A DNA stretch of 64,000 bases from Adiantum capillus-veneris (Eukaryota; Streptophyta; Polypodiopsida; Polypodiales; Pteridaceae). The notes under the pieces were generated by a model. The model was not told where the DNA came from. It saw nothing but the letters and a program-made list of their open reading frames with translations, and searched no databases. Location of the stretch: contig CM043960.1 in the NCBI GenBank assembly GCA_014529385.2, positions 22,561,719 through 22,625,718 on the forward strand. The letters are read 5' to 3'. Position 1 is the first letter of the stretch, and each line of letters starts with the position of its first letter. The translations under genes were made by a program, and so were the position numbers. Shown piece by piece: positions 23,151-35,105 of this stretch.

Positions 23151-23755
23151 CACAAAAATCAGTACAAGAAGTACATGGCTTTCTTGGTTTAACAGGATGG
23201 TATCATATATTTATTCAAAGGCTACGCTAAGATTGCATCTCCATTGACTAACATGCTTAAGAGGACTAAAGTGTTTACTTGGAATGAACATGCTCAAGTT
23301 AGTTTTGAGAAACTCAAAGTAGCTTTGGTGAATGCTCCAATACTACAGCTTCCAGACTTCTCAAAGACATTCACTGTGCTCACTGATGCAAGTGGACAAG
23401 CAATTGGTTGCGTTCTGTCACAAGAAGGAAAACTAGTAGCTTATGAATCTCGTAAGTTATGTACGCATGAGTTAAATTATCCTACACATGACTTGGAATT
23501 ATTGGCCGTTGTGCATGCTCTTAAAGTATGGCGACATTATCTTTTTGGAAGGAGATTTGAACTACCGACCATAAAAGCCTAAAGTGGATCTACACCCAAC
23601 CTGGCCTTAATATGCGGCAACAAAGATGGATGGAGTTGTTATGCGAATATGATTTTGGAATTGAATATAAACCCGAGAAGGAAAATCTTGTGGCCGATGT
23701 CAAAAGCAGGAAGAGTACTGTAGCGGCTGTCACAATCTCTACTACTTATTAAATT
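23151..23755 (+). pseudogene. element C RNase H
   Basis: The connection [10 protein letters not shown] is frameshifted into 23244-23582. There [31 protein letters not shown] (catalytic Asp), [31 protein letters not shown] follow the classic Ty3 RNase H order. Another shift leads to [21 protein letters not shown] and YKPEKENLVADVKSR. Three frames are needed to read it. Confidence 0.88.
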
Positions 23756-24019
23756 GACCTTATTCCAGAAGGTATGATGCAGGATCCGTATTACATAAAA
23801 ATCCATCCTCTATCGATGGAACTTTTGAAGTATATCCCGAAGTAATACTTCAGAGCAGAACTAACCCTCTAAGTAATTGGACCATTATTGAACACCTTGT
23901 TAAATGGTCAACGTATCCTCACGAAGATGCCACTAGGGAACGTGATGAGGTAATGAGACTAAATTATTGAGATTTCATGTCGAGGTGAGGGCACCTTGAA
24001 TTTTTCAAGTCTGAGAGGA
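23756..24019 (+). pseudogene. element C chromodomain-like C-terminus; integrase core absent
   Basis: Directly after the RNase H end comes YPEVILQSRTNPLSNWTIIEHLVKWSTYPHEDATRERDEVM with a terminal stop. This resembles the C-terminal chromodomain of plant chromoviruses (compare the usual LVKWKG-x-P-x-x-x-ATWE). The zinc finger and D,D,E core of integrase, normally about 350 residues, are missing between 23755 and 23800. CTGAGAGGA at 24011-24019 is the polypurine tract next to the LTR. Confidence 0.8.
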
Positions 24020-27000
24020 TGTAAGATCCCCAAATTTTGGATCTCTTTTAAAAATAAGAAAAATAGTTTTCAATATCTATTTTGCCAAATTTTGACTTAA
24101 GATGCTTAATTGACAGTATTGTAAGGTTCTAAAGTAAAAAGCAAGCCCGTTTCCATATTTCAGTAGGTTAGATAGACGTTTGGTTCAGTTTTGAAAAAAT
24201 CCGCTATTTTTAGCTTTTTCATGCTTTTAGGTGTTTTTTTGCAAAAAGCAAGGCTTCCTTGATCTACGTGTTCCGAGGAAGCTATGGTTCAATTTTGGCA
24301 AAATCTGCTTTTTGAGTGCTTTTCACGTTTTTTTTAGCTTTTCATGATTTTTAGTGCTTTTTAGTGAAAAGCGAGTCCGCTTTCTTATTCCAATGGACGA
24401 GGGGAACCCGTGGTTCAATTTTAGAAAAAATTATTTGTTAACGCTATTTTTAGATTTCGTGCTTTTTGGCGTTTTGGAAAAGCAATGTGCTTTTTAGGAT
24501 GACCTAAACATAAAAATATCAATGATCACCCGAAGCAAAAACAGGACCAAATGAGATTTTTACGGGAATTATTTTTATAAAAAGCGATATCGTAAATACG
24601 TCAAGGCAGTACGAAAAAGTCATAATTATATCGGGACATTACGGTGTGGCATAGTCTAGCTAAGGTTCCATTAGTTGGCTAGATACTGTTCAATTGGTCA
24701 GTTTTACTGGAAAAATTGAATGGTAAGTGGGAGAGTTGACCACCAAAAGCCGTGCCAAGTTTTTAGAAAAGACTGGAGTTTTTTTCCAAAAGCAGGAAGT
24801 TAATCCTGGCTGAGAGGTAGCGTTCCCTATAGCTTGGGGAACACTCCGGGTAGTAAAACCTATAAATTGGCATAGACACCTCAATTTTTAGTGCACTCTG
24901 TTGTGTCTACTACCGCAAGGCTATACATATCTATTATACGGAGTGGTGCAAGTTCTTAATCACCATCTCCATAAGCTCTTCTCTCTCGGGAAGAAGAAGA
25001 AGAAGAAGGATATTCTCTCTCTACTTGCTTACTATCTTCTCTCTCGTTTCACGGTGTACGCGCTCTTCGAAATCTCTCGTGATGAATACCTCCATGTAGC
25101 TCTCATCACCGCTCTCTTGAGACAAATCAAGAAGCCTTTCGACCGCCCCTAATGGATTCTAAAGCACGATGAGAAGCTCTAAACTCCATAGCCATCATCA
25201 TCTCTCTCTCTATGTCATTTTTCTGAGTAGTCACCCTCTCGGTGATTGTTTTTTCATATACAAGTGCATGTATGGATTAACCGAGTACGTTTGAAGTTTC
25301 CCCATGATTATTCCATCATGTTTAACACGTTGATTTATGCACATGATGCGTTTATGATCATGTGCGTGCATAAAAAACGCATTTCGTTTCACGTCATAGA
25401 GGCGGTAGGAACATTGTTTTGGTCATAACTCACAAATCGTTATGAATCAGCTTGAACCCTTTATATCAGAGATAAGACACATCATTTAGAACATTTTCTC
25501 TCTTTGGTGTCATGTGAAAATCACGCACGAGCTAAAAGATATGGTCAAAAAACAGCTTGCTGCCCACTGCACAACCAAAATTTTGACTCCAAGCTCCTTG
25601 AAGAACCACTATATAGATTCACCGGATGGGCAAACCCACTTACCCAATTGAAAAGCTTGATGAGACTTGATGATAAATGCATTTAAATCTCTATTATCAC
25701 CTCGGGAATGCGAGTTATTAATCGTTCCATAACCGGTCTTACCTACTCGTGTAGGGGTGATACCAAGGGGAGGGGGGGGGGGGGGGAGCGTTTCTATAAG
25801 ACGTCGTGAGTTAACCAAGCCGTTTATGTATGATTTATGGTTTGTTTTGGTGATTTGATTTCGCCTATAAGATGGCCATAAACTTATGTGAGAGTATATG
25901 GTTAGACATCCCGAACCGCATAGGCAGATATGATTAAAGTGGCTTTCTTTTTGGGTTATCGTTTGTTGTGTGAATACCATATGGGTGAAGGGATGTGATA
26001 GAGTGCTAGTCTATATTATGGAGCTGATCTTGTTGAATTGGTTTGAGGTCAAATACTTTCATTTGCATGTTATGCACGCTCCTGAAAATGCCGAAAACTC
26101 ATTTTTTGCATATGTATGACGTTATGGTTTATGGTTGACCTAAAGGTAGGAGCTATTTTGCATCATATTTATGGTGATGGAATGTTATCATATGATATAT
26201 GGAAACTGATGAATTGATGTGGATACCTCATATGCATAGTTATGGTTGCTTTCCACCTTTCGAGGTCAAAAACTAGCTCTATGTGTTAGGGAGGTGAAGT
26301 GCAGATGTCATGCATCAACTTTGCATGGCTCGATGCTGTAAAAATTGGATTTTTATATCATGGTTAGTTTCTGGTCGGACTCTTTTTATGCATGAAATAA
26401 TCACGTCTTAAGGGTCACATGTATATGGACTCCGATTGATTGCAGGGGTTATGTCAAACTCCAAGTGTGGGAGTTGGTTCAGTGTGATTATGATTGGTGG
26501 TTAAGGGCTGAGATTCCCTCTTGGATTATGGTTGTGATTTTATGGTGGAAGCCGATGTGGCTCATGTTTTTTTTTTGGATATGGTTATATTGCCGAAATT
26601 TTTACAGCCATGTTATGTTCTAAAGTGGTTATGCAGGATTGGTCGTGCCTCACCTAAGTTGGGCGGAGTGCTCACTTGTGTGATGTGATTGGATTATTAT
26701 GATTTTGGGATTGGATCATGAAGTGATCTAGATGGTTTATGGTAGGCGGGTAAGGGTAGAGACCCTGTACAGAGTCTAACTGCTTGAAAAAGATTGTTTG
26801 TGCATATGGAAAGTGCTATTGTGATTGGACTCACGTGTTATGTTTCTCATGGCAACGTCGCTACAAGACTAGGATCACCCACATCACTCAGCCTTAGACT
26901 AAAGGGTCATTGACATGGGGCTTTACTGGATCGGGGGTGTTGCCTAGGTCTTCTTCTTTTTGTAAGGCTCATCTACATGGTTCGTGCTTCGGGGGTTGAA

Positions 27001-27130
27001 TGACCTATACGGCTAACGCATCGGGGATTTTGCCTTGGCTTTGCCTAAACACCCATTGTCGGGCATCAAAGAGGTGTGGTGCCTAAATTGGTATGGTTGG
27101 TGTTGATACCCTACCACCTACTGGTACTTG
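24020..27130 (+). repeat. 3' LTR of element C (right end uncertain)
   Basis: Starts TGTAAGATCCCC right after the polypurine tract. A TATAAATT box near 24861 precedes a plausible transcript start. The following 2 kb has no reading frame and is GT-rich on the plus strand. The LTR of this type can be about 3 kb, so 27130 is an estimate. A G-rich run lies at about 25768-25786. Confidence 0.5.
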
Positions 27131-27439
27131 GGATCCTTTCAGAGCTCCTCATGGAGGGAGACAAAGCAGCCTCAGTTTATGTCTAGCTCAGGTAGGTTGG
27201 AGGTGTTCTGGCTCGCTCTCGGTGAAGTGAAATCCTCTCTTTTCGTACTAGAGAGGATGTGGATGGGTGGACCGGTCGATCCCTACACAGGGTTCGGTGC
27301 TCTGCTAGTTATTTTTCCATAAACTTTTTGATGTTTCCATTGCATTAATACATGGTTGCCTGTTTCATTTAGATGGGGCACTTAAAGATCTCTGTTGTCA
27401 TTTCCTCATGTATGTGTGCACTCTATTTCACCCTCCAGT

Positions 27440-27536
<97 letters not shown>

Positions 27537-28335
27537 ACGCGGTGTACACATATATTCACCCTCCACAATGTTATATTTTTCTTGAGTAAGCTCTCATTCA
27601 TAACACCCATTCGGGGGTAGCACTAGTCGATAGGTGCCTCTGGATGTAGTCTGGCTCATGGCCTAAACTCCACGCTTGGTTGGGCGCTAAGAGCTCCTCC
27701 CCTATGCAAATGCTTTCACAACTTTGATGTATATTGAAAATTGTATAAAGGTGTAAATTGTATATTTTGTGCATAGATCCATGGGGAGGGGTATCTCTCA
27801 AACGTGACCAGATCTATGCCAATTTCTATGAAAGAATTAAAGACTAACTATTGAAATGATGACAGCTACCACTTTAATTAGGAAGAAAAGGAAGAAATAA
27901 TGAGATGTAATGATTGTGTTTTAGATCAAAGATGATGAGATCATCTAGATTGACTATAACATTAAAAAAAATTGGGAGCCACTGTCAAGGGTCATACTAG
28001 ATGGCGGTGTTGGTGTCAACATTCTAGAGGAGCATGTTAGTTTAAGGCTGGGAGTTCAAGAAATGAAGCCATCTCCTTTGAGAATCAAAATGGCACATGA
28101 GAAAATAGTTCGAGCCAACGAACGAAGTGAAAATCTTCATATCAAGGTAGGCTCTGAGAAGTTCAAAACTAGTTTTCCCAATAAGAGAATAATGTTTTGA
28201 AAAACAATAGCAAAAGGTGAAAAAGTGCAATGAGGCCAGAAGAGCTATGTAGGAAATAATTACACTAGCTCGTATAGCCATGTTGATAAATTGGGAAAAA
28301 ACAAACTAATATGAACAGCCTTATCCAAATCCACC
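27131..28335. other. no gene recognised; long (CT)n
   Basis: Contains a (CT)n tract at about 27441-27532. No credible coding sequence is seen. A minus-strand frame (28281-28042) has no recognisable domain. Confidence 0.5.
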
Positions 28336-28947
28336 AGCATCTTGTTTGTACTTAGAATAACTTTTAAACAAACGAGTTCATGCCATCTTTCCATGAGACC
28401 CTCCACAGGAGGTTTAAAGCTTAACAAAAATAGCATGTTTTCCATGAATTTTCCTTCAGTGCATATATGCTTGTTTTGAACCTGCAAGAGATATATATAG
28501 ATACACAAATCTAAAGCGATTGTATTTAACTAAATCACTAATTACATAAAAAATTCAGCGATCCATGATTAAGTAGCAAAAAATTGACCATATTCTCATT
28601 AGGTACCTATCTATGTGTTCGTATGCCACAAAAGAGGTTATCATCTAAGAGTGTGTTTACGGCCTACCAAATGTGGGATATGCAGTGTGATTGTTGCTAT
28701 CCAAGAGAAGAGAATCAAGTAGATGTTGTGCATCCCATAACAAGAAGTGATATTTTTTGCTCATAATTATGAAAAAAATCCAAGCTTTATGAAACTTTAT
28801 GAATTGCGTAAAACCTAGAATCTGTCTAAATTCCATGTCACTCTCAGAGTTTCAAGAAGCTTACTTTCAGTATTTGTCCTACAAGTTATTAACAATACAA
28901 GAAATTCTGTCAAAGATCAATAGCATCTTGTTTGTATTCTTATCCAT

Positions 28948-29536
28948 TGTTAACCCTCACGGCTCACGGACACCCCATCACCTACGACGGACGTGTATTA
29001 TGTATTTGGTAGAGTCAGGTACCGGGCTTGTCGGACCAATAGGAAAAGGGTAAGAGTGATCGCCGATGAGAGGCGCACTCTAACTGGGACATTCAAGGGA
29101 TTAGTTGGTTAAGCATGGGCGCCCAAGTGTGAATGGGGTGAGCTCATATAAAAGCCAACTAAACCTAAAATTCACTCATTCTCTCATTTTTGCAATAGAA
29201 GAGTGCTCTTTCTCCATCTCCATCTCTATCTTCTTCTTCTTCACCTCCTCGTGTGTGTGTGTATGTGAGTGAGAGAGAGAGAGAGGGAGAGTGTGTGTGC
29301 GATTGAGCATTACGAAGGCATGACGGCGGCGAAGCGGTTGAGCGTGGCACGACTGCAGCTTCTTCTTTATCGCGGCGAGGAATCCACCACGAAGGCGAGC
29401 GTAGAGCGGTGAGTGACACACCCTTTGCTCTCTTGAGCTTGCTAGATTAGTCTTGTTGTGTGCTTGGAGCCATTTGTGGCTCGCACACAGTGTATCGGCA
29501 AGTCCCTTGCTTCGACACTGCGGCAAGGAGCGCACA
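28948..29536 (+). mobile_element. solo LTR of the A/B family, with target duplication
   Basis: A 589-bp LTR beginning TGTTAACC and ending GCACA. It is flanked on both sides by TCCAT (28943-28947 and 29537-29541), a perfect 5-bp target-site duplication. It shares the GATGAGAGGCGCACTCTAAC block, the TATA box, the microsatellite region and the GCACACAGTGTA end with element B. No primer-binding site follows. Solo LTRs arise by recombination between the two LTRs of a full element. Confidence 0.92.
29147..29154 (+). promoter_or_regulatory. TATA box of the solo LTR
   Basis: TATAAAAG lies 199 bp into the LTR. The same box is found in element B's LTR (56009-56016) and on the minus strand in element A's 5' LTR. 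It fits the retrotransposon promoter. Confidence 0.55.
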
Positions 29537-29620
29537 TCCATTTTTAAAAATTTTCAATAATTGCCATCTCCAAGGAGACCCTCTACAAGAGGTTTAAGGC
29601 ATTCAAAAACATATATGTTA

Positions 29621-30369
29621 TCCCTTTGTCTCATAACATGCCATAAAAAACTTCATAATTCACCAGCATCAAGCGTCAATCAGAAGCTCTAAAAATAGTT
29701 ACTCGTACTTATTGAGACTTCATTTTGTTGCAAATTCCACATTTATTTTCTTAAAACCATATCAAAAGCACAAGTATTAATAGGTGCCAAAACAACACCA
29801 AAAGATACCATTGTAGGTTATCATTCTTATTCTCTTTTTGTCATACCTCTTAATCAGACCTAGGTCAGCTTTTAGGCCAATAAAAAAACATTTTCTTACT
29901 TATTATGAAAGACAACAACTGTTATCCAACCAATATCAATTAGTACCTAATTACTATCGAGGATCGAGTGGTATATTTGAATTTTACATAAGAAATTGAC
30001 AATCTTAAAACCGAACACTTATTTATGTATGTTGATGTCTATGAGTTCTGTATTCAGTAACAATACCAATAAACCATAACCATTTCTAAAGTAGGTGCTA
30101 AAGCACCTACCTGTTTCTACATAGCTTTGTCATAGTGTGTACATCACCATGCCATCCATATCACTTGCATCATACTAGTATTGAAGAGTAGGCATTTGGG
30201 AACCATCATTCCAACAATTATTGAGAAGGTTATACCCGTTGTTCTGCTATGCTCACCCATCTCTTGTGTGCACCTATGAGAGCACTGTCATAGTATAATG
30301 CGAGTGTTATGTAGATGACCATGACGATATCCCAATGAAATCGATGATAAATTATGAGAATTTGCCAAT

Positions 30370-30436
<67 letters not shown>

Positions 30437-30528
30437 ATAGAGAGATAGCCATAGGAATTACAAGTGGGGAGACTAGAGAGAGAACTAATCTCATACAAAA
30501 AGGGCCAACCTGTATGACAATTTTCTTG

Positions 30529-30583
<55 letters not shown>

Positions 30584-31120
30584 CTGCTTTACTTATATAA
30601 TAAAACATAAATGAACCTTTTAGTTCAAAAGACAATTGGCTTTAGACAAGTGACAATGATCAATGCAAAAACAACTCAATCTTAGAATTATTTTTGTACA
30701 TTGCTATAAGAATGAGATATCAGCCTAGTGTAGAAGTACAGTGGCTGATCTAAAATGTATGTTCCATGAAGTGGCAAGAGCTTGGTATGTCAAGGACATA
30801 CATTTACTTCAAGCCAAAAAATTTCCAAGAAAGAATAAAGTCCTCACATGCATCCATTCAAACAAGACAACATATATGTTAGCCTTGAATGAGTTTTACA
30901 GGTGTCAATGGACTTTATCAATCGTTATCCATCTCCAACTTAAAACGTTTTTAACTTAAAACTATTTTCCAAAGTGCTCATGTATTCCATGTTTTTTAAG
31001 TTCATTTCAATCCTTGTAAAAAAGGTTATTATCCCTTTAATTTATGGAAGTAATTATCTGTATTGTTTTTATATAGCTCCAATTTTTATTAGAACTTAAA
31101 TAGGTATTAGCATACATATC
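29621..31120. other. no gene recognised; two long (GT)n tracts
   Basis: (GT)n runs occupy about 30372-30432 and 30533-30582, separated by 100 bp of ordinary sequence. The remaining sequence is AT-rich and shows no domain in any frame. Confidence 0.6.
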
Positions 31121-31316
31121 TGTTACCATATACATGTGGTGGTGATGTGTGTGTACACACTAGGACCGTCGGGGCATTTTTTCCCTCTTTAGGAGATTCT
31201 TTCCCCCAGGCATTGTATATACGCCCATCACTCAAGGGCTATCTATCTTTCCATTGCACACTAAGTAACACACTCTCTCTAAGATGTGTGGTTTCTTTGC
31301 AAACCTAATTCCAACA
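31121..31316 (+). repeat. 5' LTR of element E
   Basis: About 196 bp beginning TGTTACCATA and ending TTCCAACA, the usual TG...CA termini, immediately before the primer-binding site. The start is inferred because no second LTR is available for comparison. Confidence 0.65.
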
Positions 31317-31318
31317 AT

Positions 31319-31330
31319 TGGTATCAGAGC
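31319..31330 (+). promoter_or_regulatory. primer-binding site, initiator tRNA-Met
   Basis: TGGTATCAGAGC lies 2 bp after the LTR. This is the classic plant retrotransposon site complementary to the 3' end of initiator tRNA-Met. Confidence 0.9.
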
Positions 31331-31644
31331 AGGTTATGTCCTCCCTAGCTTAGTCGCCACCTGCTCCATCACACACCTGCTCACTTTCTTCGATTTCAGT
31401 GAGCTTTGGCAAGAGTTCGCAGGTCAACCTCTAATTTCAAAGTGTGCTCATTTCAGCCTCCGTTTCCACTACAGGCAATACTGCACAAGCTATTTCTTCA
31501 TTTTGTGCAAAATTTTCTCTCAGTGCTATTTTCTGCATAACAGGTGCCTTACAGTCTTCTACGGTTTGTGCTATATCGCACATGTTGTTCCCACTCCGTT
31601 TCTCCTATTTTTGGGAAGTTTTCACATCAGGTGCAGCATTTACC

Positions 31645-32660
31645 ATGGCTGACAACAAGACAGATGTCTTCAAGATGTTTGCTATTGAGGACAGGTTGGA
31701 TGGGGACAATTACCCTATGTGGGCTTATATGATGCAACATGTTCTTGTGTCAAAGGGCGTCTGGAATATTGTGCAAGGCATTGATGTACGTCCTAGTACT
31801 GAGGATGTAGGCGATGTTGACGATGTTGCAGGTCTTGCTGCAAGGATTGCTGCTATTAGAGTTGTTTTGCCTACGGTAGAACAAGCTTGTTGGGATGTAA
31901 AGGATGCGCAGGCTCATGCATTGACTGCGTTGTCTGTCAAGTGCACCATTTTTCCTCACATCCGTTCAACAAAATAGTCAAAACAAGCTTGGGATATTCT
32001 AGCAGGTCTTTATGCAAGCCGCAATGAGGCTAAAATTGCTTTGCTACGTAAAGAGCTGGAGTCGAAGATTATGCATGAGGAAGATGATATGGACACTTTT
32101 CTTGCTGATGTCAAGGATATCAATGAGCAACTTACTTCTGCAGGTGAAGTCATTTCAGACAGTTCCCTTGTGCAGAATGTTCTTGATGCCTTACTAGAAT
32201 CTTACCAGACTTTTGCTAGTACTTGGAGACTTATGACCCAAGGAAATCTAGAAGTTGTCAAGTTTGATGCATTATGCACATTGCTATTGCAAGAGTCACT
32301 TTCCAGAAAAAACAAGACTACACAACGTGCAATTGAACAAGCTTTCATTGCTTCTCAAAGAAAGGGTGGTAACAGCAATGCAGCCACTTCTTATGGTTCT
32401 GTTGCGAGTGGCAAAACTTCTGTTCCTAATGCTTCTGCTGGCAGCAATTTGTGTGGAAATTCTGGTGATAAGGGCAAAAAGAAGATGCGTTTCCATTATT
32501 GTAAAGCTAATGATTACTTGATAGAGCAGTGTCCTAAGTTGAAGGCCAAAGAGGCTAAGAAGAAAGAGGGTGGTTCCACTACAAATGCAGCCATTGTTCA
32601 ATCTTCTGTGAAAGGAGACTATGTTGCTGATGTTGATGCAGAATGGGATTTTAGCACAGA
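31645..32660 (+). pseudogene. element E gag
   Basis: Start chosen at ATG 31645 (MADNKTDVFKMF). RLDGDNYPMWAYMMQHVLVSKGVWNIV is the usual copia Gag opening, followed by WDVKDAQAHALTALS, KQAWDILAGLYASRNEAKIALLRKEL and MDTFLADVKDINEQLTSAG, all standard capsid landmarks. One TAG at 31975 interrupts. The zinc knuckle at about 32490-32535 is damaged: HYCKANDYLIEQC lacks the first Cys and the usual Gly-His. Lys-rich spacer follows. Gag would form the virus-like particle. Confidence 0.88.
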
Positions 32661-33070
32661 GTGCACTTACAATCCTGCTAGTTGCTGCAGATTCACATGT
32701 GTGGTATTTGGACAATGGTGCTACAAAGCACATTACCTCACATCGTGAATTGTTCACCTCTCTCGAGTTTGTCCCTTGTGGGAATTCAGTCACTTGTGCC
32801 CACAATGCCTCTTACCTGGTTCAAGGAGTTGGAAAGATTGTGCTTACTGCTGCTAATGGCAGTTCTTTCACACTTGTTGATGCACTTTATGTACCTGGGA
32901 TCAAGAAGAATATTTTGTTTGTATCTACATTTGCTAGACTTGGACTTGTAGTCAAATTTGTGGATGACAGATGTACAGTTCATAATCTCAGTTTTGCTGA
33001 TGAAATCGTTGAATCTAGGCTTTTGTGCCGTGGGCTGTATAAGCTCACTTTGTATGACAAGTGTGGATGA
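32661..33070 (+). pseudogene. element E protease
   Basis: After a frameshift, HVWYLDNGATKHIT marks the copia protease active site. The normal residue after Asp is Ser or Thr; here it is Asn. The body continues with VQGVGKIVLTAANG, TLVDALYVPGIKKNILFVS and ARLGLVVKF, and ends at a TGA (33068). Confidence 0.85.
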
Positions 33071-33990
33071 AATTTTGCAAATGCTGTTGCAGATTCAAGG
33101 GCTATTTCAGATGCAAAACTTTGGCATGCACGTTTTGGTCATCTGATTTTTGCCAGTTTGCTGCGTTTGTAGAAATGTGATATGGTTGCTTCTTTGCCGC
33201 CTCTTGAAGCACCTGTCAAACATGTTTGTGAAGGTTGTATTTTGGGTAAGATGCAGCGTTCTAAGTTTCCAAAGGATGGTTCAATTCAGGCCACATGCAG
33301 GTTGCAGCTTGTGCATAGTGATGTTTGTGGGCCCATGCAAACTCCGTCCTTGGGCAATTACATGTACTTCGTGACTTTCATTGATGATTACTCCAGGCAT
33401 GCATGGGTATTTCCTCTTAAAGCGAATTCTGAAGGTTTTATGTGCTTAAAACAATTTCTGGCTATGGCTGAAAATGTCTCGAAATGTACTATGGGCACCC
33501 TCCGTTTCGATCAAGGGGGGGAGTATATGTCTCATGAATTCAATGCATTTCTGGCTAGTTGTGGGATAAAACACCAATGTGCAGTGCCTTATACACCTCA
33601 ACAAAATGATGTTGCTGAGAGAAAAAACAGGTCACTTACGAAAATGCACGATGTATGGTCAAAAGTCAAGCTTTGCCGCATTCTTTTTGGCTTGAGGCCA
33701 TCATGTGTGCCACTTATGTACTAAACAGGTGCCCAATGAAAGCTTTGCACTCTATTACTCCATATGAAGCATGGCATGATAGAAAGACTTCTATTGAGCA
33801 CATGCGTGTTTTTGGTTGTTTGGCATATGCTTTGGTGCCACAAACACAGCGCAAAAAATTGGATGATAAGGCTGTCAAATGTATTTTTGTTGGTTATAGT
33901 GCTGAAAGCAAAGGTTACAAGTTGTATCATTCACAAACAAAACGTATTCTAGTTTCACGAGATATAGTGTTTGTGGAAGATTCTGTTTAG
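33071..33990 (+). pseudogene. element E integrase
   Basis: In the same frame as protease, beyond its stop, LWHARFGHL is the first half of the integrase zinc finger and HVCEGCILGK the second. The catalytic core shows LVHSDVCGPM (Asp), FVTFIDDYSRHAWVF, LRFDQGGEYMS (Asp) and YTPQQNDVAERKNR (Glu). Two consensus residues have changed (LRSDNGGEY is usual, and PQQNGVAERKNR). A frameshift near 33650 leads to TPYEAWHDRKTSIEHMRVFGCLAY and KCIFVGY. Confidence 0.9.
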
Positions 33991-34379
33991 CCCTTGCTGT
34001 CATATACTAGAGACAGTAATGTAAGCTCACAGGACATTTATGACACTTTGTTGCCTCTTTTCAGTGGTGGAAATATGAATGTAAATTCTAATGAGGCAAA
34101 CGTACAGCCTATGGGGGTTTCTGAAAATGTTACAGATCAGTCTATTAGTGATGCAGATGTACATGATGTACTTGATGACAAAAGGGCTGAAAATGAGCAG
34201 GCTAGAGGTATGCCAAAATGGCTGTGCACACTTTGCGTGACAGTAAATTGGTTGCACCTTTGTCTAGTCATACTCGTTCAGGCTCTCACCATACATCTTA
34301 TGCATCTGATTGTTATGCTTTGGCTGTGTCTAGCTAGCTTACGTGATGTTGAGGAACCTCTGTCTTTTGATGAAGCATA

Positions 34380-35105
34380 GAATTCAAAAAATTGGATGGC
34401 TGCCATGCAATCAGAATATGATGCACTTATAGAAAATGACACATGGACTTTATGTGATTTGCCTCTTGGCAAAAAGGCCATTGGTACAAAATGGGTTTAC
34501 AAGTTGAAACGCAAGCCGAATGGTGAGATCGATCGCCATAAGGCTCGACTTGTTGCAAAGGGTTATGCACAGCAAAAAGGCATAGATTATGAAGAGACCT
34601 TTGCTCCCACTTGTTGTATGACTACTATGCGTTTTCTATGTGTATTGGCAGCTCATTTTGGTTGGGATGTACATCAATCAAACATTGTTGCTGCTTTCTT
34701 GAATGGTGACATATTTGAGGAAGTTTATGTAACACAGCCTCGCGGTTTTGTCAAGAAAGGACAAGAGGACAAGTGTGCAAATGTAACAAGGCTTTGTATG
34801 GGTTGAAGCAATCTCCTCGTGCTTGGTATGAGAAAGCTAACACTCATTTGGTCAAACAAGGCTTTCATAACAGTCCAACAGAAAGCACATTGTATGTAAA
34901 GCGTGAGGGTGATGTACTTCTCATTGTGGTTCTTTATGTAGATGATTTGCTGATCACTTGACGAAATGAGAGACATACTGCTGAATTTAAGGCTGATTTG
35001 AATGCTACTTTCAAGATGAAAGATTTAAGGTTGTTGCATCATTATTTGGGCATACAGTTTAAGCAGTGTGATGGTGGTATTGCCTTGTGTCAAAAAAGTT
35101 ACACT
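34380..35105 (+). pseudogene. element E reverse transcriptase (partial)
   Basis: WMAAMQSEYDALIENDTWTL, IGTKWVYKLKRKPNGEIDRHKARLVAKGYAQ, YEETFAP, VHQSNIVAAFLNGDIFEEVYV and LYGLKQSPRAWYEK are textbook copia RT segments. The palm active site YVDDLLIT is intact (near 34940). One frameshift lies near 34780 and a stop at 34959. Sequence continues to HHYLGIQFKQCDGGIALCQKSYT, after which it is unrelated. Confidence 0.92.

Larger units (their letters stand above)
22141..27130 (+). mobile_element. element C: 5'-truncated Ty3 chromovirus with 3' LTR
   Basis: The order is end of protease, RT, RNase H, chromodomain-like tail, polypurine tract and 3' LTR. Gag and the 5' LTR are missing, because the element begins inside protease where repeat R ends. 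The integrase catalytic core is missing too. RT wording, chromodomain and LTR start (TGTAAGATCCC) suggest the Tekay/Del type (inference). The right end is uncertain because no second LTR copy is present. Confidence 0.75.
28336..29620. repeat. local duplication interrupted by a solo LTR
   Basis: AGCATCTTGTTTGTA at 28336 and at 28922 begins a pair of similar segments. The first continues to CCATGAGACCCTCCACAGGAGG (about 28395-28412). The second continues, after the solo LTR, to CCAAGGAGACCCTCTACAAGAGG (about 29570-29595). On the minus strand both encode a short related peptide (FKPPVEGL and LKPLVEGL), so the unit may be a gene fragment. I cannot name it. Confidence 0.6.
31121..35105 (+). mobile_element. 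element E: Ty1/copia retrotransposon, 3'-truncated
   Basis: The order is short LTR, initiator-Met primer-binding site, gag, protease, integrase, then RT, which is the copia arrangement. Similarity stops within RT near 35105; RNase H and the 3' LTR are missing. Stops at 31975, 33068, 33988 and 34959 and frameshifts near 32660, 33650 and 34780 disable it. The catalytic motifs are largely retained, so the decay is moderate. Confidence 0.9.

Noticed and set aside
23940-24020. Independent host gene with a chromodomain
   Set aside because: It sits between RNase H and the polypurine tract of a Ty3 element and is the end of that polyprotein.
30288-30635. Thr-His and Val-Cys repeat proteins (also at 14757-15069, 56017-56294, 61177-61426)
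   Set aside because: Translations of (GT)n/(CA)n tracts, not genes.
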